Of a DNA stretch of 64,000 bases, positions 43,081-52,400 are shown piece after piece. Location: assembly GCF_001028175.1 (NCBI RefSeq), contig NZ_AEJF01000251.1, forward strand, positions 1 through 64,000. Direction: 5' to 3'. The translations under genes were made by a program, and so were the position numbers. Positions within the stretch are counted from its first letter, which is position 1, and the number at the start of each line of letters is the position of its first letter. Below the pieces are notes generated by a model that worked only from the letters and a program-made list of their open reading frames with translations, ran no database searches and had not been told where the DNA came from. Source of the stretch: Caballeronia mineralivorans PML1(12). GTDB taxonomy: Bacteria > Pseudomonadota > Gammaproteobacteria > Burkholderiales > Burkholderiaceae.

Positions 43081-43503
43081 ATGAAACGTCTCACCGTATT
43101 CAAACACTCTATCTTCGCAACCCTGCTCCTGTCCACGGCCCTCACGGCCTTCGCAAACGGCGGTGGCTCTGCCGCACCGAGGGACTACCCAATCCAAAAT
43201 GCGTACTCGATCGCTGCTCAACACTCGGCAGCGACGACTTCGGTTGCACCCGACCTTCCCAAGAGCGTAACGGGTTCGACCGCCGCGCAGGAGACGCCCG
43301 CAGCAGGCCTCAGCACGTTCTCCGGTAAAACACGGGCGCAAGTGCGTGAGGAATTAGTGGAAGCGCAGCGCATGGGCCTTGTGCCATCGAGCAAGACCGA
43401 CTACCCGCCCAGCGCCGCGACCATCGCACGCAATCAGGCGCGATTCCAGCAGGTTGAGCCGTTTTGGCGCGCGCATGGAGACATTCCCATGTCGGTGCAA
43501 TAG
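43081..43503 (+). CDS. DUF4148 protein (copy 1)
   Basis: 140 residues, signal peptide ending TAFANGG. The C-terminal DUF4148 segment has KTRAQVREELVEAQRMGLVP and TDYPPSAATIARNQARF. AAGGAAACAATC precedes the ATG. DUF4148 proteins are small periplasmic proteins common in Burkholderiales, function unknown. First of three tandem copies. Confidence 0.85.
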   Translation: MKRLTVFKHSIFATLLLSTALTAFANGGGSAAPRDYPIQNAYSIAAQHSAATTSVAPDLPKSVTGSTAAQETPAAGLSTFSGKTRAQVREELVEAQRMGLVPSSKTDYPPSAATIARNQARFQQVEPFWRAHGDIPMSVQ

Positions 43504-43651
43504 GCGAGTGACGCCGATCCAATCGAGCGAGCCATTGCTGCTTGCCGTCAGGCTTCATTGGATGAAGCCGCGCAGCCGCCGTCGAGTCACTAATCACCGA
43601 AATTGAACGCATATTTGCGCTCGCAAATTTTTTACTTTCAAGGAGTCACAC

Positions 43652-44080
43652 ATGAAACGCATCACTTTGCTTAAGCAATCGGTCTTCGCAACCTTGCTGC
43701 TTTCCGCAACCTTTACGGCATTCGCGGCGGCTGGCGGATCTAATGGATTGGGGCGTAATCCAAACATCTACGCACCCTCGCTGACGAGTTCAACATCCCA
43801 CTCGCAGCAAACTGTACTGGCAAATAACGCTGATTCTGAATCCGTTGTCCGCGGAACTAACGCAGATGGTCATCTCAACGTAGACGGCAGCGCGGGCTTT
43901 ACGAAAACGCGTGCACAGGTCCGCGCGGAGTTATTGGAGGCCGAACGCGCCGGCACGGTCCCCATTCATAGGAATGACTACCCACCCAGCGCCGAAACCA
44001 TCGCTCACAACCGGGCTCGGTTCCAACAGGTTGAGCGTGGCTGGCGCACTGGCGATCAGACCACGGCAAGCGCACAGTAA
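43652..44080 (+). CDS. DUF4148 protein (copy 2)
   Basis: 142 residues with the same plan: signal MKRITLLKQSVFATLLLSAT, variable middle, then KTRAQVRAELLEAERAG and NDYPPSAETIAHNRARFQQV. CAAGGAGTCACAC precedes the ATG. The signal region is almost the same as in copies 1 and 3, while the middle differs. Confidence 0.85.
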   Translation: MKRITLLKQSVFATLLLSATFTAFAAAGGSNGLGRNPNIYAPSLTSSTSHSQQTVLANNADSESVVRGTNADGHLNVDGSAGFTKTRAQVRAELLEAERAGTVPIHRNDYPPSAETIAHNRARFQQVERGWRTGDQTTASAQ

Positions 44081-44258
44081 GTTCGCCGTGAAGCTGTTGA
44101 GCAGCGGTGACTCGACGTCGAACCCTTGCGGTCTACCAATCACCGCATGACGCGGACAAATCTCGATCGCCTTTCATCGCTGCTCCTTTTCAACCTATTT
44201 ATCAGCGCCGCCGACGCGCACGCGCTCGAGGCGAACCCTGTACTTAAAGGAATCAATC

Positions 44259-44726
44259 ATGTCACGTCGCACTCTTTTGAAGCAATCCGTCTTAGCAACC
44301 CTGCTGCTGTCTGCGGCGGCAGCGGCATTCGCCGGTGGCGGGGGCGGTTCGAACGGCTTCGGGCGTAATCAATTCCGGTACCCTAGTTCGGCTTCCGGTC
44401 CGCGAACGGTCGCCCGGATCGCGCCTTCCCCCTCTACCGCAAGTACCGACCCGAAACCGTCCCCTACCAATGCCGGCTGGGCACCGGCGACCAACGGAAA
44501 CACGGGCCTTGGCAAGACACGGGCTCAGGTACGGGCCGAGTTGTTGCAGGCGGAAGAAGCGGGCGTGATCCCGACACTTAACGCCGAATATCCGCCCAGT
44601 GCGGACACCATCGCTCGCAACAGAGCACATTTCCAGAAGACGCAACAGGCGCGCGTCGGATGGACTCTGGCACCCTCCGCAAGTCCTCTAACTCCGTTTA
44701 TCCGGTTCGCCGCTTCTGCGCGGTGA
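44259..44726 (+). CDS. DUF4148 protein (copy 3)
   Basis: 155 residues: signal MSRRTLLKQSVLATLLLSAA, a Ser/Pro/Thr-rich middle, then KTRAQVRAELLQAEEAGVIP and AEYPPSADTIARNRAHFQK. AAAGGAATCAATC precedes the ATG. It lies 75 bp before the CusC-like gene. Confidence 0.85.
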   Translation: MSRRTLLKQSVLATLLLSAAAAAFAGGGGGSNGFGRNQFRYPSSASGPRTVARIAPSPSTASTDPKPSPTNAGWAPATNGNTGLGKTRAQVRAELLQAEEAGVIPTLNAEYPPSADTIARNRAHFQKTQQARVGWTLAPSASPLTPFIRFAASAR

Positions 44727-44801
44727 TGTCGTCCTGATTCAGGACACGAGTCTGTGTGTGCGTTCGTACGTCCATACGGGAATCGACCATTCGAGGTACA
44801 C

Positions 44802-46100
44802 ATGCATTTCCCACATTTCACGTCGGCCGTCCGGCGTGGGCCACTGCGTTGCTTGGCATTGGCAGCACTCTTCGTGTTTGCGAGTGGCGCGGCGCACGCT
44901 GAAGACAAAGGCATGACACTCGACGAGGCGCTTCAAATAGCGACCAGCAACTCTTCCTCGATCCAGGCCACGCAAGCCCTGATCCGGGGAAACTCTGACG
45001 TAGTCGTCAAAGCCGGACAACTACCTAATCCTACGCTGAAGCTGAGCGTCGAAGACCTACCGGTCAACGGGTCGCAAGCCTTCACTATCGGGCAGGACAA
45101 TTTCACGATGCGCGGCATCGGCATCGAGCAGGAGTGGGTGTCTGAGGACAAACGCCGATTACGCACGGCATTGGCTAATCGCACCGTAGACCTTGATAGA
45201 TCGACGTACCTGGGAAAGGTGGCCGAAGTTCGTCAGCAAACGGCCATGGCGTGGCTCAATGCCCTATATGCAAAAAAGGCGGTCACCCTGAACCAGGCTC
45301 TGGTGGACCATCTGGGCCAGGAACTCACGGCAAAACAGGCGTCATATCGCGGTGCAAAAGGAGCTGCGGTGGATGTAGCTCAGGCTAGCCTGACCCTCGG
45401 CAATGCCCGTGACGAACTGATCAATGCGCAGCAGAACGAGAAGACCGCATTGATTGTCTTGTCGCGCTGGACGGCGGCAGGCAACGTACTTGAGGTCGCC
45501 GGCGACCCACCGGCGCTCGAGTCGCAAGTGTCCGGTTTAAGCGCGGATCAACTCAATCAGGTCCAGCCCACATTGATCGCGGCCCGTTCAGCCATCTCTC
45601 TGGCCGATGCCGACACCGACGTCACCCGAAGCAATAGAAGCCCGAATTGGACCTGGGGGCTGACCTATTTCAAGCGAGGAGGAAATTTCTCGGACTACGT
45701 GTCGTTCGGCGTCTCCATCCCCTTGCCCATCAACCGTAGGAATGTCGAAGATCGCGACGTTGAGCAAAAGTCGGAAATGGGCACGCAAGCACGGCTCACG
45801 TATGAAGACACCGAGCGGCAGGTTGTGGCCGATATCCAAAGCCTGACGGTAAAGCTCACCGGCGGCCGGGACCGTTTAACCAACGTGAAGCAAACCGTTC
45901 TTCCCGCTGCTGAACAGAAAGCGGAGCTCGCCGATGCCGCCTATCGATCCGGTGCCGGCACGCTCGCCGACGCATTGGACGCAAGGCACACGCAGCTCGA
46001 AGCGAACCTTCAGGTGCTGAACCTTGAACGCGAGGTTCACCTGATTTGGGCTCAATTGGAATATCAGGTTTTGCCGCCTGACTTGACCGCCAGACAATAA
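44802..46100 (+). CDS. cusC: Outer-membrane efflux protein, CusC/TolC family
   Basis: 432 residues from the ATG at 44802 giving a signal peptide ending GAAHAEDK; a frame from 44754 adds 16 residues. It has two OEP repeats: LDEALQIATSNSSSIQATQAL and the second helical half ending GAGTLADALDARHTQLEANL. No lipobox is seen. It forms the outer-membrane duct of the copper/silver pump; followed 11 bp later by the adaptor gene. Confidence 0.9.
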   Translation: MHFPHFTSAVRRGPLRCLALAALFVFASGAAHAEDKGMTLDEALQIATSNSSSIQATQALIRGNSDVVVKAGQLPNPTLKLSVEDLPVNGSQAFTIGQDNFTMRGIGIEQEWVSEDKRRLRTALANRTVDLDRSTYLGKVAEVRQQTAMAWLNALYAKKAVTLNQALVDHLGQELTAKQASYRGAKGAAVDVAQASLTLGNARDELINAQQNEKTALIVLSRWTAAGNVLEVAGDPPALESQVSGLSADQLNQVQPTLIAARSAISLADADTDVTRSNRSPNWTWGLTYFKRGGNFSDYVSFGVSIPLPINRRNVEDRDVEQKSEMGTQARLTYEDTERQVVADIQSLTVKLTGGRDRLTNVKQTVLPAAEQKAELADAAYRSGAGTLADALDARHTQLEANLQVLNLEREVHLIWAQLEYQVLPPDLTARQ

Positions 46101-46111
46101 GGATAACGAAC

Positions 46112-47662
46112 ATGAACCAAAAACCACTCGTACGCACCGTCGCAGCGGTGTTTGCCGCAGCCGTGCTGTTAGGTGCCGGCTATATCGTTGGCACCCGTCA
46201 TTCCGCAACGGATGCGCCCATGGCGTCAGCCGCGGCCGCGACCCCATCCGAACCCGGAGACAAGGTCGACCCAAAGACCGGCCGCAAGGTCCTGTATTGG
46301 CATGACCCGATGACGCCGAACCAGCACTTCGATAAGCCCGGGAAATCTCCCTTCATGAACATGGAGCTGCAGCCCGTCTTTGCGGACGAAGGCGGCTCCA
46401 GCGGAATCCGGGTCGACTCAGGGCTTCAACAGAATCTCGGCATCCGATACGCCACGGTGCGCCGGCAGGGCACAGCTGAAGGTTTCGACGCGGTCGGCAC
46501 CACGCAGTTCGATGAATCGACGGCCGACGTCGTCCAGTCGCGCGTGACGGGCTACATCGACCATCTGTACGCCAGCGCGCCGATGCAACGGGTGGCCAAG
46601 GGCGCGCCGATCGCGTCGCTGTTTGTTCCGGACTGGCTGGCGCCGCAGGAAGAATATCTGGCGCTCAAACGTGGCGGCATGGATGACGCCCTGCTTGAAG
46701 CGGCCCGCGCTCGCATGCGAGCGATGTCGATTCCGGAAGGGTTCATCGCGAGCCTGGACCGGAGCGGCAAAGCGCAGACGCACGTGACACTGTTCGCTCA
46801 GGAAGCGGGCGTGCTGACCGAGCTAAACGTCCGCGATGGCGCCATGGTGGTGCCGGGGCAAACGCTCGCCAAGGTTGCAGGCCTGTCGAAGCTGTGGCTG
46901 ATCGTGGAAATACCTGAATCGCTCGCCTTGCAGGTGCAGCCGGGCATGGTGGTCGATGCGGCTTTCGCCGGCGACCCGTCGCAGCACTTCAGTGGCCATA
47001 TCCGTGAAATTCTGCCCGGCATCAGCACGGATAGCCGCACGTTGCAGGCGCGCCTCGAAATCGACAATGCCGGGCAGAAGCTGACGCCTGGAATGCTGAT
47101 GCGCGCCCGGATCAGCGGGGCGAAGCCGGTGTCGCGCCTGCTCGTGCCGTCTGAAGCCGTGATCACGACCGGAAAACGGACGATCGTCATCGTCAGGAAC
47201 AACGACGGCCGGATGCAGCCTGTCGTGGTCACAGTCGGCAACGACGCGGGCGACAACACCGAAGTGACGAGCGGCCTGACCGAGGGCCAGCAGGTCGTAG
47301 CCTCCGGCCAGTTCCTGATCGACTCGGAAGCGAGCCTGAAATCGATATTGCCGAAACTCGAAGGAAGTGCCGCGCCCGGAGCGTCGGCACCAGCGTCAGC
47401 TTCGGCTTCTGCTTCCGCGCCTGCTGCCGCGCAAACCTACGAGACGACCGGCAAGGTTGAAAAAATCACTTCCAGTGACATCACGTTCTCGCATCAACCC
47501 GTGCCGGCGTTGGGATGGGGTGCGATGACCATGACGTTCGGCAAGCCCTCTCCTGCGGCCTTTCCAGAAATCAAGACCGGAGAGTCCGTGCATTTCGTCT
47601 TCAGGCAGTCGGATGACGGATATCAGTTGACGAAGGTCGAACCGGTTGGAGGTATGAAATGA
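46112..47662 (+). CDS. cusB: RND periplasmic adaptor CusB with C-terminal CusF domain
   Basis: 516 residues, longer than CusB (about 400). N-terminal anchor, then a heavy-metal-binding domain (VLYWHDPMTPNQHF, SPFMNMELQPVF), the lipoyl/helical-hairpin/barrel core (VTGYIDHLYASAP, IVEIPESLALQVQPG), a Ser/Ala linker (ASASASASAPAAA), and finally a CusF domain (GKVEKITSSDITFSHQ, GWGAMTMTFG with Trp and Met ligands). The attached CusF would hand Cu(I)/Ag(I) straight to CusA. Its stop overlaps cusA (ATGA). Confidence 0.93.
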   Translation: MNQKPLVRTVAAVFAAAVLLGAGYIVGTRHSATDAPMASAAAATPSEPGDKVDPKTGRKVLYWHDPMTPNQHFDKPGKSPFMNMELQPVFADEGGSSGIRVDSGLQQNLGIRYATVRRQGTAEGFDAVGTTQFDESTADVVQSRVTGYIDHLYASAPMQRVAKGAPIASLFVPDWLAPQEEYLALKRGGMDDALLEAARARMRAMSIPEGFIASLDRSGKAQTHVTLFAQEAGVLTELNVRDGAMVVPGQTLAKVAGLSKLWLIVEIPESLALQVQPGMVVDAAFAGDPSQHFSGHIREILPGISTDSRTLQARLEIDNAGQKLTPGMLMRARISGAKPVSRLLVPSEAVITTGKRTIVIVRNNDGRMQPVVVTVGNDAGDNTEVTSGLTEGQQVVASGQFLIDSEASLKSILPKLEGSAAPGASAPASASASASAPAAAQTYETTGKVEKITSSDITFSHQPVPALGWGAMTMTFGKPSPAAFPEIKTGESVHFVFRQSDDGYQLTKVEPVGGMK

Positions 47663-50600
47663 TTGCGCGCATTATTCGCTGGTCGATCTACAACCGGTTT
47701 CTCGTACTGCTTGCGACCGTGCTCGTCGCGGCCTGGGGCTTTTATTCGCTGACCCAGACGCCGCTCGATGCCCTCCCGGATCTGTCGGACACGCAGGTCA
47801 TCATCAAGGCCTCGTATCCCGGCAAGGCGCCCCAGGTCATCGAAGACCAGGTGACGTATCCGCTTACAACCACACTGCTCGGGGTTCCAGGGGCAACAAC
47901 CATTCGCGCCTACTCGTCGTTCGGGGATGCCTTCGTCTACGTTCTGTTCGACGACAAGACCGACCCGTATTGGGCTCGTTCGCGCGTGCTCGAATATCTG
48001 AACCAGGTGCAGAGCCGTTTGCCGCCGGGGGCGACCGTGTCGCTCGGCCCTGACGCAACGGGGGTCGGTTGGGTCTATGAATATGCATTAGTCGACCGCA
48101 CCGGCAAACACGATCTCGGGCAACTCCGGGCCTTGAACGATTGGTTTCTGAAGTTCGAGCTAAAGGCGGTCCCCAATGTCTCGGAAGTCGCGTCCATCGG
48201 CGGCATGGTGCGCCAATACCAGGTCGTCATCGATCCAGACAAACTGCGCGCCTACGGCATCACCCAAGCGAGCGTTGCGGACGCCATTGGCAAAGCCAAC
48301 CAGGAGTCCGGGGGATCAGTCGTCGAACTGGCCGAGTCCGAGTACATGGTACGGTCCTCGGGTTATCTGCGTTCGCTCGACGACTTCCGCAATATCGTTC
48401 TGCGCACCAACGCTACAGGAACGCCGGTGTTGCTCGGCGATGTCGCCCGCATTCAAGTCGGACCGGAGATGCGCCGAGGCATTGCCGAGCTGAACGGCGA
48501 AGGTGAAGTCGCCGGGGGGGTCATCGTGTTGCGCTCGGGCAAGAACGCGCTGACGACCATCGAAGCGGTCAAGGCGAAGTTCGACAACCTAAAGAAATCG
48601 CTGCCGCCGGGTGTCGAGGTCGTGACGACGTACGACCGCTCGCAGCTCATCGAGCGTGCGGTGGACAACCTCAAGGACAAGCTCATCGAGGAGTTCATCA
48701 TCGTCGGGCTAGTCTGCGCGGTGTTCCTGTTCCACCTGCGCAGCGCGCTCGTCGCGATACTTTCGCTGCCGCTCGGGGTGCTGACCGCGTTCATCGTGAT
48801 GCGCTATCAGGGCGTCAACGCAAACCTGATGTCGTTGGGCGGTATTGCGATTGCCATCGGTGCGATGATCGATGCCGCCATCGTGATGATCGAGAATGCC
48901 CACAAACATCTGGAAGCGTACGACCATAAACACCCTGATACACCGATCACTAATACCCAGCGATGGGACCTGATCGCGCAGTCCGCGTCCGAGGTCGGGC
49001 CGGCCCTGTTCTTCTCGCTACTCATCATCACGCTGTCGTTCATCCCGGTCTTTTCGCTCGAAGGTCAGGAAGGCAAGCTGTTTGCGCCACTGGCATTCAC
49101 CAAGACCTACACGATCGCGGCCGCCGCTGGGTTGTCCGTGACGCTTGTGCCGGTGCTGATGGGCTATCTCATCCGAGGCCGGATTCCGCATGAGAACGCC
49201 AATCCGATCAACCGTGTGCTGATTCGGCTGTACCGCCCGTTGCTCGAAGCGACGTTGCGTCGGCCGTGGGTGGCGATTGGGTTGGCAGTCGTCGCGCTCG
49301 GGGTCACGATGATTCCCGTGTCGCGGCTCGGTGGCGAATTCATGCCGCCGCTCGACGAGGGCGACCTGCTCTACATGCCGACCGCGCTGCCCGGCGTCTC
49401 GGCAGACAAGGCCGCCGAACTGTTGCAGCAAACGGACCGGCTCATCAAGACCGTTCCTGAGGTGAAAACCGTGTTCGGCAAGTCGGGACGGGCCGACACC
49501 GCGACGGACCCGGCGCCGTTCGAGATGTTCGAGACCACCATCCAGTTCAAGCCACGCAGCGAATGGCGCCCTGGCATGACACCCGAGAAGCTGGTGGATG
49601 AACTCGATGCGCGAGTCAAGATTCCGGGCCTGTCGAATGTCTGGGTGCCGCCGATTCGCAATCGCCTGGACATGTTGTCGACCGGCATCAAGACGCCCGT
49701 GGGGGTGAAGATATCAGGCGCAGACCTTGGGCAGATCGACAAGATCGCCACGCAGGTCGAGTCCGTCGTGAAGAACGTCCCAGGTGTCACGTCGGCGCTG
49801 GCGGAACGCCTGAACGGTGGCCACTACATCGACGTCGACATCGATCGGTTGGCGGCGGCCCGCTATGGCATGTCAGTGGTCGACATCCAGTCCATCGTGT
49901 CATCGGCGGTCGGCGGAGATAACGTCGGTGAAGTCATTGCGGGTCGCGAGCGATTCCCGATCAATGTCCGGTATCCACGGGAGATCCGAGACTCAGTCGA
50001 CAATCTGCGTCAGTTGCCGGTCGTGACCGACCGGGGCGCGCAGATCACACTGGGCGACGTGGCCAGTATCAGAATCTCCGATGGCCCACCGATGATCCGC
50101 AGCGAGAACGCAAGGTTGTCGGGCTACGTCTACGTCGACATTCGCAACACGGACTTGCAATCGGCCGTGAAGGCGATGCAGACGGCGGTGGCGCAGAACG
50201 TCGTACTGCCGCCGGGTTATTCAATCGCATGGTCTGGCCAGTTCGAGTATCTGGAGCGGGCGGCCGCCAAATTGCGAACGGTGATTCCAGTGACGCTTGT
50301 CGTCATTTTCGTGCTGCTCTTCCTGACGTTCAACTCGGCGGGCGACGCACTATTGCTGATGTCGACGGTGCCCTTTGCCCTGGTCGGCGGCTTCTGGCTG
50401 ATCTGGATCCTCGGGCACGCGGTGTCCGTTGCCACTGCGGTGGGGTTTATCGCGTTGTCGGGCGTGGCGGCCGAGTTCGGTGTCGTGATGCTTTTGTACC
50501 TGAAAGGCTCGCTCAACGAGCGACTCGCTAGAGGCGAACCCTTTACCGAAGCGACGCTTGTCGATGCCATCCGCGAAGGCGCCGTTCTGCGCGTGCGGCC

Positions 50601-50877
50601 CAAGGCGATGACGGTGGCAGTCGTGCTCGCGGGCCTCATCCCCATCATGCTGGGTCATGGTTCCGGCTCCGAAGTGATGCAGCGCATCGCCGCGCCGATG
50701 GTGGGCGGCATGGTCACCGCGCCTCTGCTTTCGATGTTCATCATTCCGGCCGCCTGGCTGCTGCTACAACGCCGGCGTATCGCACGCAGCAAAAATCTCG
50801 CCGAACAAACGGTTCGATCTCACGCAGTACCTACTGGCACGCTTGTGCCGCAACCCCACTCTGGAGAAGAGCAATGA
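47659..50877 (+). CDS. cusA: Heavy-metal efflux RND transporter CusA
   Basis: 1072 residues, full length. Twelve helices with two large periplasmic loops; ASYPGKAPQVIEDQVTYPL near the N-terminus and AIGAMIDAAIVMIENAHKH in TM4 are typical of HME-RND proteins, as is VTLVVIFVLLFLTFNSAG in TM7-8. Conserved Met residues occur in the pore loop. It exports Cu(I)/Ag(I) from periplasm through CusC. Overlaps cusB and cusF by 4 bp each. A truncated copy is at 34918-36240. Confidence 0.95.
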   Translation: MIARIIRWSIYNRFLVLLATVLVAAWGFYSLTQTPLDALPDLSDTQVIIKASYPGKAPQVIEDQVTYPLTTTLLGVPGATTIRAYSSFGDAFVYVLFDDKTDPYWARSRVLEYLNQVQSRLPPGATVSLGPDATGVGWVYEYALVDRTGKHDLGQLRALNDWFLKFELKAVPNVSEVASIGGMVRQYQVVIDPDKLRAYGITQASVADAIGKANQESGGSVVELAESEYMVRSSGYLRSLDDFRNIVLRTNATGTPVLLGDVARIQVGPEMRRGIAELNGEGEVAGGVIVLRSGKNALTTIEAVKAKFDNLKKSLPPGVEVVTTYDRSQLIERAVDNLKDKLIEEFIIVGLVCAVFLFHLRSALVAILSLPLGVLTAFIVMRYQGVNANLMSLGGIAIAIGAMIDAAIVMIENAHKHLEAYDHKHPDTPITNTQRWDLIAQSASEVGPALFFSLLIITLSFIPVFSLEGQEGKLFAPLAFTKTYTIAAAAGLSVTLVPVLMGYLIRGRIPHENANPINRVLIRLYRPLLEATLRRPWVAIGLAVVALGVTMIPVSRLGGEFMPPLDEGDLLYMPTALPGVSADKAAELLQQTDRLIKTVPEVKTVFGKSGRADTATDPAPFEMFETTIQFKPRSEWRPGMTPEKLVDELDARVKIPGLSNVWVPPIRNRLDMLSTGIKTPVGVKISGADLGQIDKIATQVESVVKNVPGVTSALAERLNGGHYIDVDIDRLAAARYGMSVVDIQSIVSSAVGGDNVGEVIAGRERFPINVRYPREIRDSVDNLRQLPVVTDRGAQITLGDVASIRISDGPPMIRSENARLSGYVYVDIRNTDLQSAVKAMQTAVAQNVVLPPGYSIAWSGQFEYLERAAAKLRTVIPVTLVVIFVLLFLTFNSAGDALLLMSTVPFALVGGFWLIWILGHAVSVATAVGFIALSGVAAEFGVVMLLYLKGSLNERLARGEPFTEATLVDAIREGAVLRVRPKAMTVAVVLAGLIPIMLGHGSGSEVMQRIAAPMVGGMVTAPLLSMFIIPAAWLLLQRRRIARSKNLAEQTVRSHAVPTGTLVPQPHSGEEQ

Positions 50878-51230
50878 AGAAGTTGGTGAATTTGGGCGCT
50901 GTGTTCTTTACCACCGTTACGCTCGCTAGCACGGCGCTGGCAGCGGACAACAACATGGCCGGCATGAAGATGGATGGCGATGCCATGAGCGCCATGGCAC
51001 CGCACACCTCAGCGCTTACCGACGCAGTCGTCAAGAAAGTCGACACGTCGACCGGCATGGTGACGCTTCAGCATGGCGCGCTGAAGAATATCGGCATGTC
51101 GGCAATGACGATGGCTTACAAGGCGAAGGATGCGTCGATGGTGAAACAGGCGAAGGAAGGCGAGAAGGTCAAGGTCCGCGTTGAAAACGTTGACGGCACG
51201 CTGACCATCGTGACACTGATGAAGCGATAA
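50874..51230 (+). CDS. cusF: Periplasmic copper-binding protein CusF (copy 2)
   Basis: 118 residues with signal peptide ending STALAADN. VVKKVDTSTGMVTLQHG and NIGMSAMTMAYKAKD match the copy at 34568. Start overlaps the cusA stop (ATGA). A free CusF in addition to the CusF domain fused to CusB. Confidence 0.93.
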   Translation: MKKLVNLGAVFFTTVTLASTALAADNNMAGMKMDGDAMSAMAPHTSALTDAVVKKVDTSTGMVTLQHGALKNIGMSAMTMAYKAKDASMVKQAKEGEKVKVRVENVDGTLTIVTLMKR

Positions 51231-51243
51231 CGATTGGCGTCAC

Positions 51244-51306
51244 GCGGGGATGCGTATCCACGGTGCGGTGAATGACGCATCCCCGCAACCTGTCTTGTAT
51301 TTTTTT
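51244..51306 (+). terminator. Rho-independent terminator of the cus operon
   Basis: GCGGGGATGCGT (51244-51255) and ACGCATCCCCGC (51275-51286) are perfect 12-base arms, followed shortly by a run of seven T (51300-51306). It lies 13 bp after cusF. Confidence 0.8.
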
Positions 51307-51327
51307 AATAGATCTAAAGATTTTTGC

Positions 51328-51358
51328 TTGACTCTCCTAACGCTGGAAGCTTGATACT
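51328..51358 (+). promoter_or_regulatory. MerR-type promoter before the second family-B gene
   Basis: TTGACT (51328-51333), 19-bp spacer CTCC...GGAAG, GATACT (51353-51358). Located 32 bases before the ATG at 51391. Confidence 0.78.
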
Positions 51359-51390
51359 TAATTTAACGAACTGAGGATTGTTTCCCCACC

Positions 51391-51780
51391 ATGCATCGGC
51401 AAGCTAAACGTACCCTTGTTGTGTTGATCGCGATCATTGCATTGATCGCTGGTCAGCTCTGGGTGACCGCCTATGCCTGCTCGAATGCCAGCAACGTCGG
51501 CACATCGAGCGTCGCCGCTACGCCGGTTTCGGTGAACGTGCATGGTGACTCGCACGATCAACTCACGGGCAACCTCTGTCAGGCCCACTGCGACAACACC
51601 GGCCAGACAGACCATGCGCCTCAATCCACGCCGTCATCGGCAGTCTGGCTGCCGATGATCTGGGGACACCCGGGCGTCCAGACGTGTGCCGTGCAATTGC
51701 ATGTGCCCGGCGATGCCGGGCCGCCTTTGAGCGCGGCGTCTCCGCCTGCTCGCGTTCTCTTCCAGGTTTTCCGCATCTAG
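51391..51780 (+). CDS. Small secreted protein, family B (copy 2)
   Basis: 129 residues: MHRQAKRTLVVLIAIIALIA, QLWVTAYACSN (signal), NLCQAHCDNTGQTDHAPQ, C-terminus SPPARVLFQVFRI. Same length and landmarks as 42377-42766. GAGGATTG upstream of the start. Sits right after the cus terminator under its own MerR-type promoter. Confidence 0.77.
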   Translation: MHRQAKRTLVVLIAIIALIAGQLWVTAYACSNASNVGTSSVAATPVSVNVHGDSHDQLTGNLCQAHCDNTGQTDHAPQSTPSSAVWLPMIWGHPGVQTCAVQLHVPGDAGPPLSAASPPARVLFQVFRI

Positions 51781-51983
51781 CACGCAATCGATGTCTGACG
51801 TGCCGCTGAAAAGCCGGTACTGGAAACACTCGTCCACGCTTTGCGGAATGCGTACCCAACCGTCATTAAAGGAGCGCCCCATGCCACGCGATTCCTGAAA
51901 ACGCACACTGCTTCGAACCCTGACCGTTACAAAAAAACGCAGTACCGAATTTTCTACTTTCTACCTTCTACTTTTTAAACTGG

Positions 51984-52400
51984 ATGAACAAAATGAATAC
52001 GCAAACTGTCAAGAAACTTGCCGCTCTCCTCATCACACTGGGCGCCGCCGTCTCCGTCCCGCCGGTCTTTGCGCAGACCGCGCAGGCCGCACCGCAATCC
52101 TTGAGCAGGCAGGACACTGCGCCCGCGACGGGAAAGACGCGGGCTCAGGTGTATGCCGAACTGATCCAGGCGGAGGAAGCGGGGCTGATTCCCGCAGGAG
52201 GCCATAACTATCCGCCCAGTGCCGCGACGATCGCGCGCAATCGCATCGACTTCGCGCTGGCGGAGCAGTCATGGAAGAAGCAGGGCGAAGCTGCGCCGCA
52301 AACCCCGCAGGTCACGCTGCAACGGGGGGGCGTGCTGAACACTGTCTCCACGGCGGGAAAGACGCGGGGCTGGATTATAAGGAAAGCGAAAAAACTCTGA
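51984..52400 (+). CDS. DUF4148 protein (copy 4)
   Basis: 138 residues from ATG 51984 (an ATG at 51993 is possible). Signal ends PPVFAQTA; then KTRAQVYAELIQAEEAGLIP and NYPPSAATIARNRIDFALAE. There is no good ribosome site; instead a pyrimidine-rich TTCTAC repeat (51951-51975) lies directly upstream. Confidence 0.82.
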   Translation: MNKMNTQTVKKLAALLITLGAAVSVPPVFAQTAQAAPQSLSRQDTAPATGKTRAQVYAELIQAEEAGLIPAGGHNYPPSAATIARNRIDFALAEQSWKKQGEAAPQTPQVTLQRGGVLNTVSTAGKTRGWIIRKAKKL

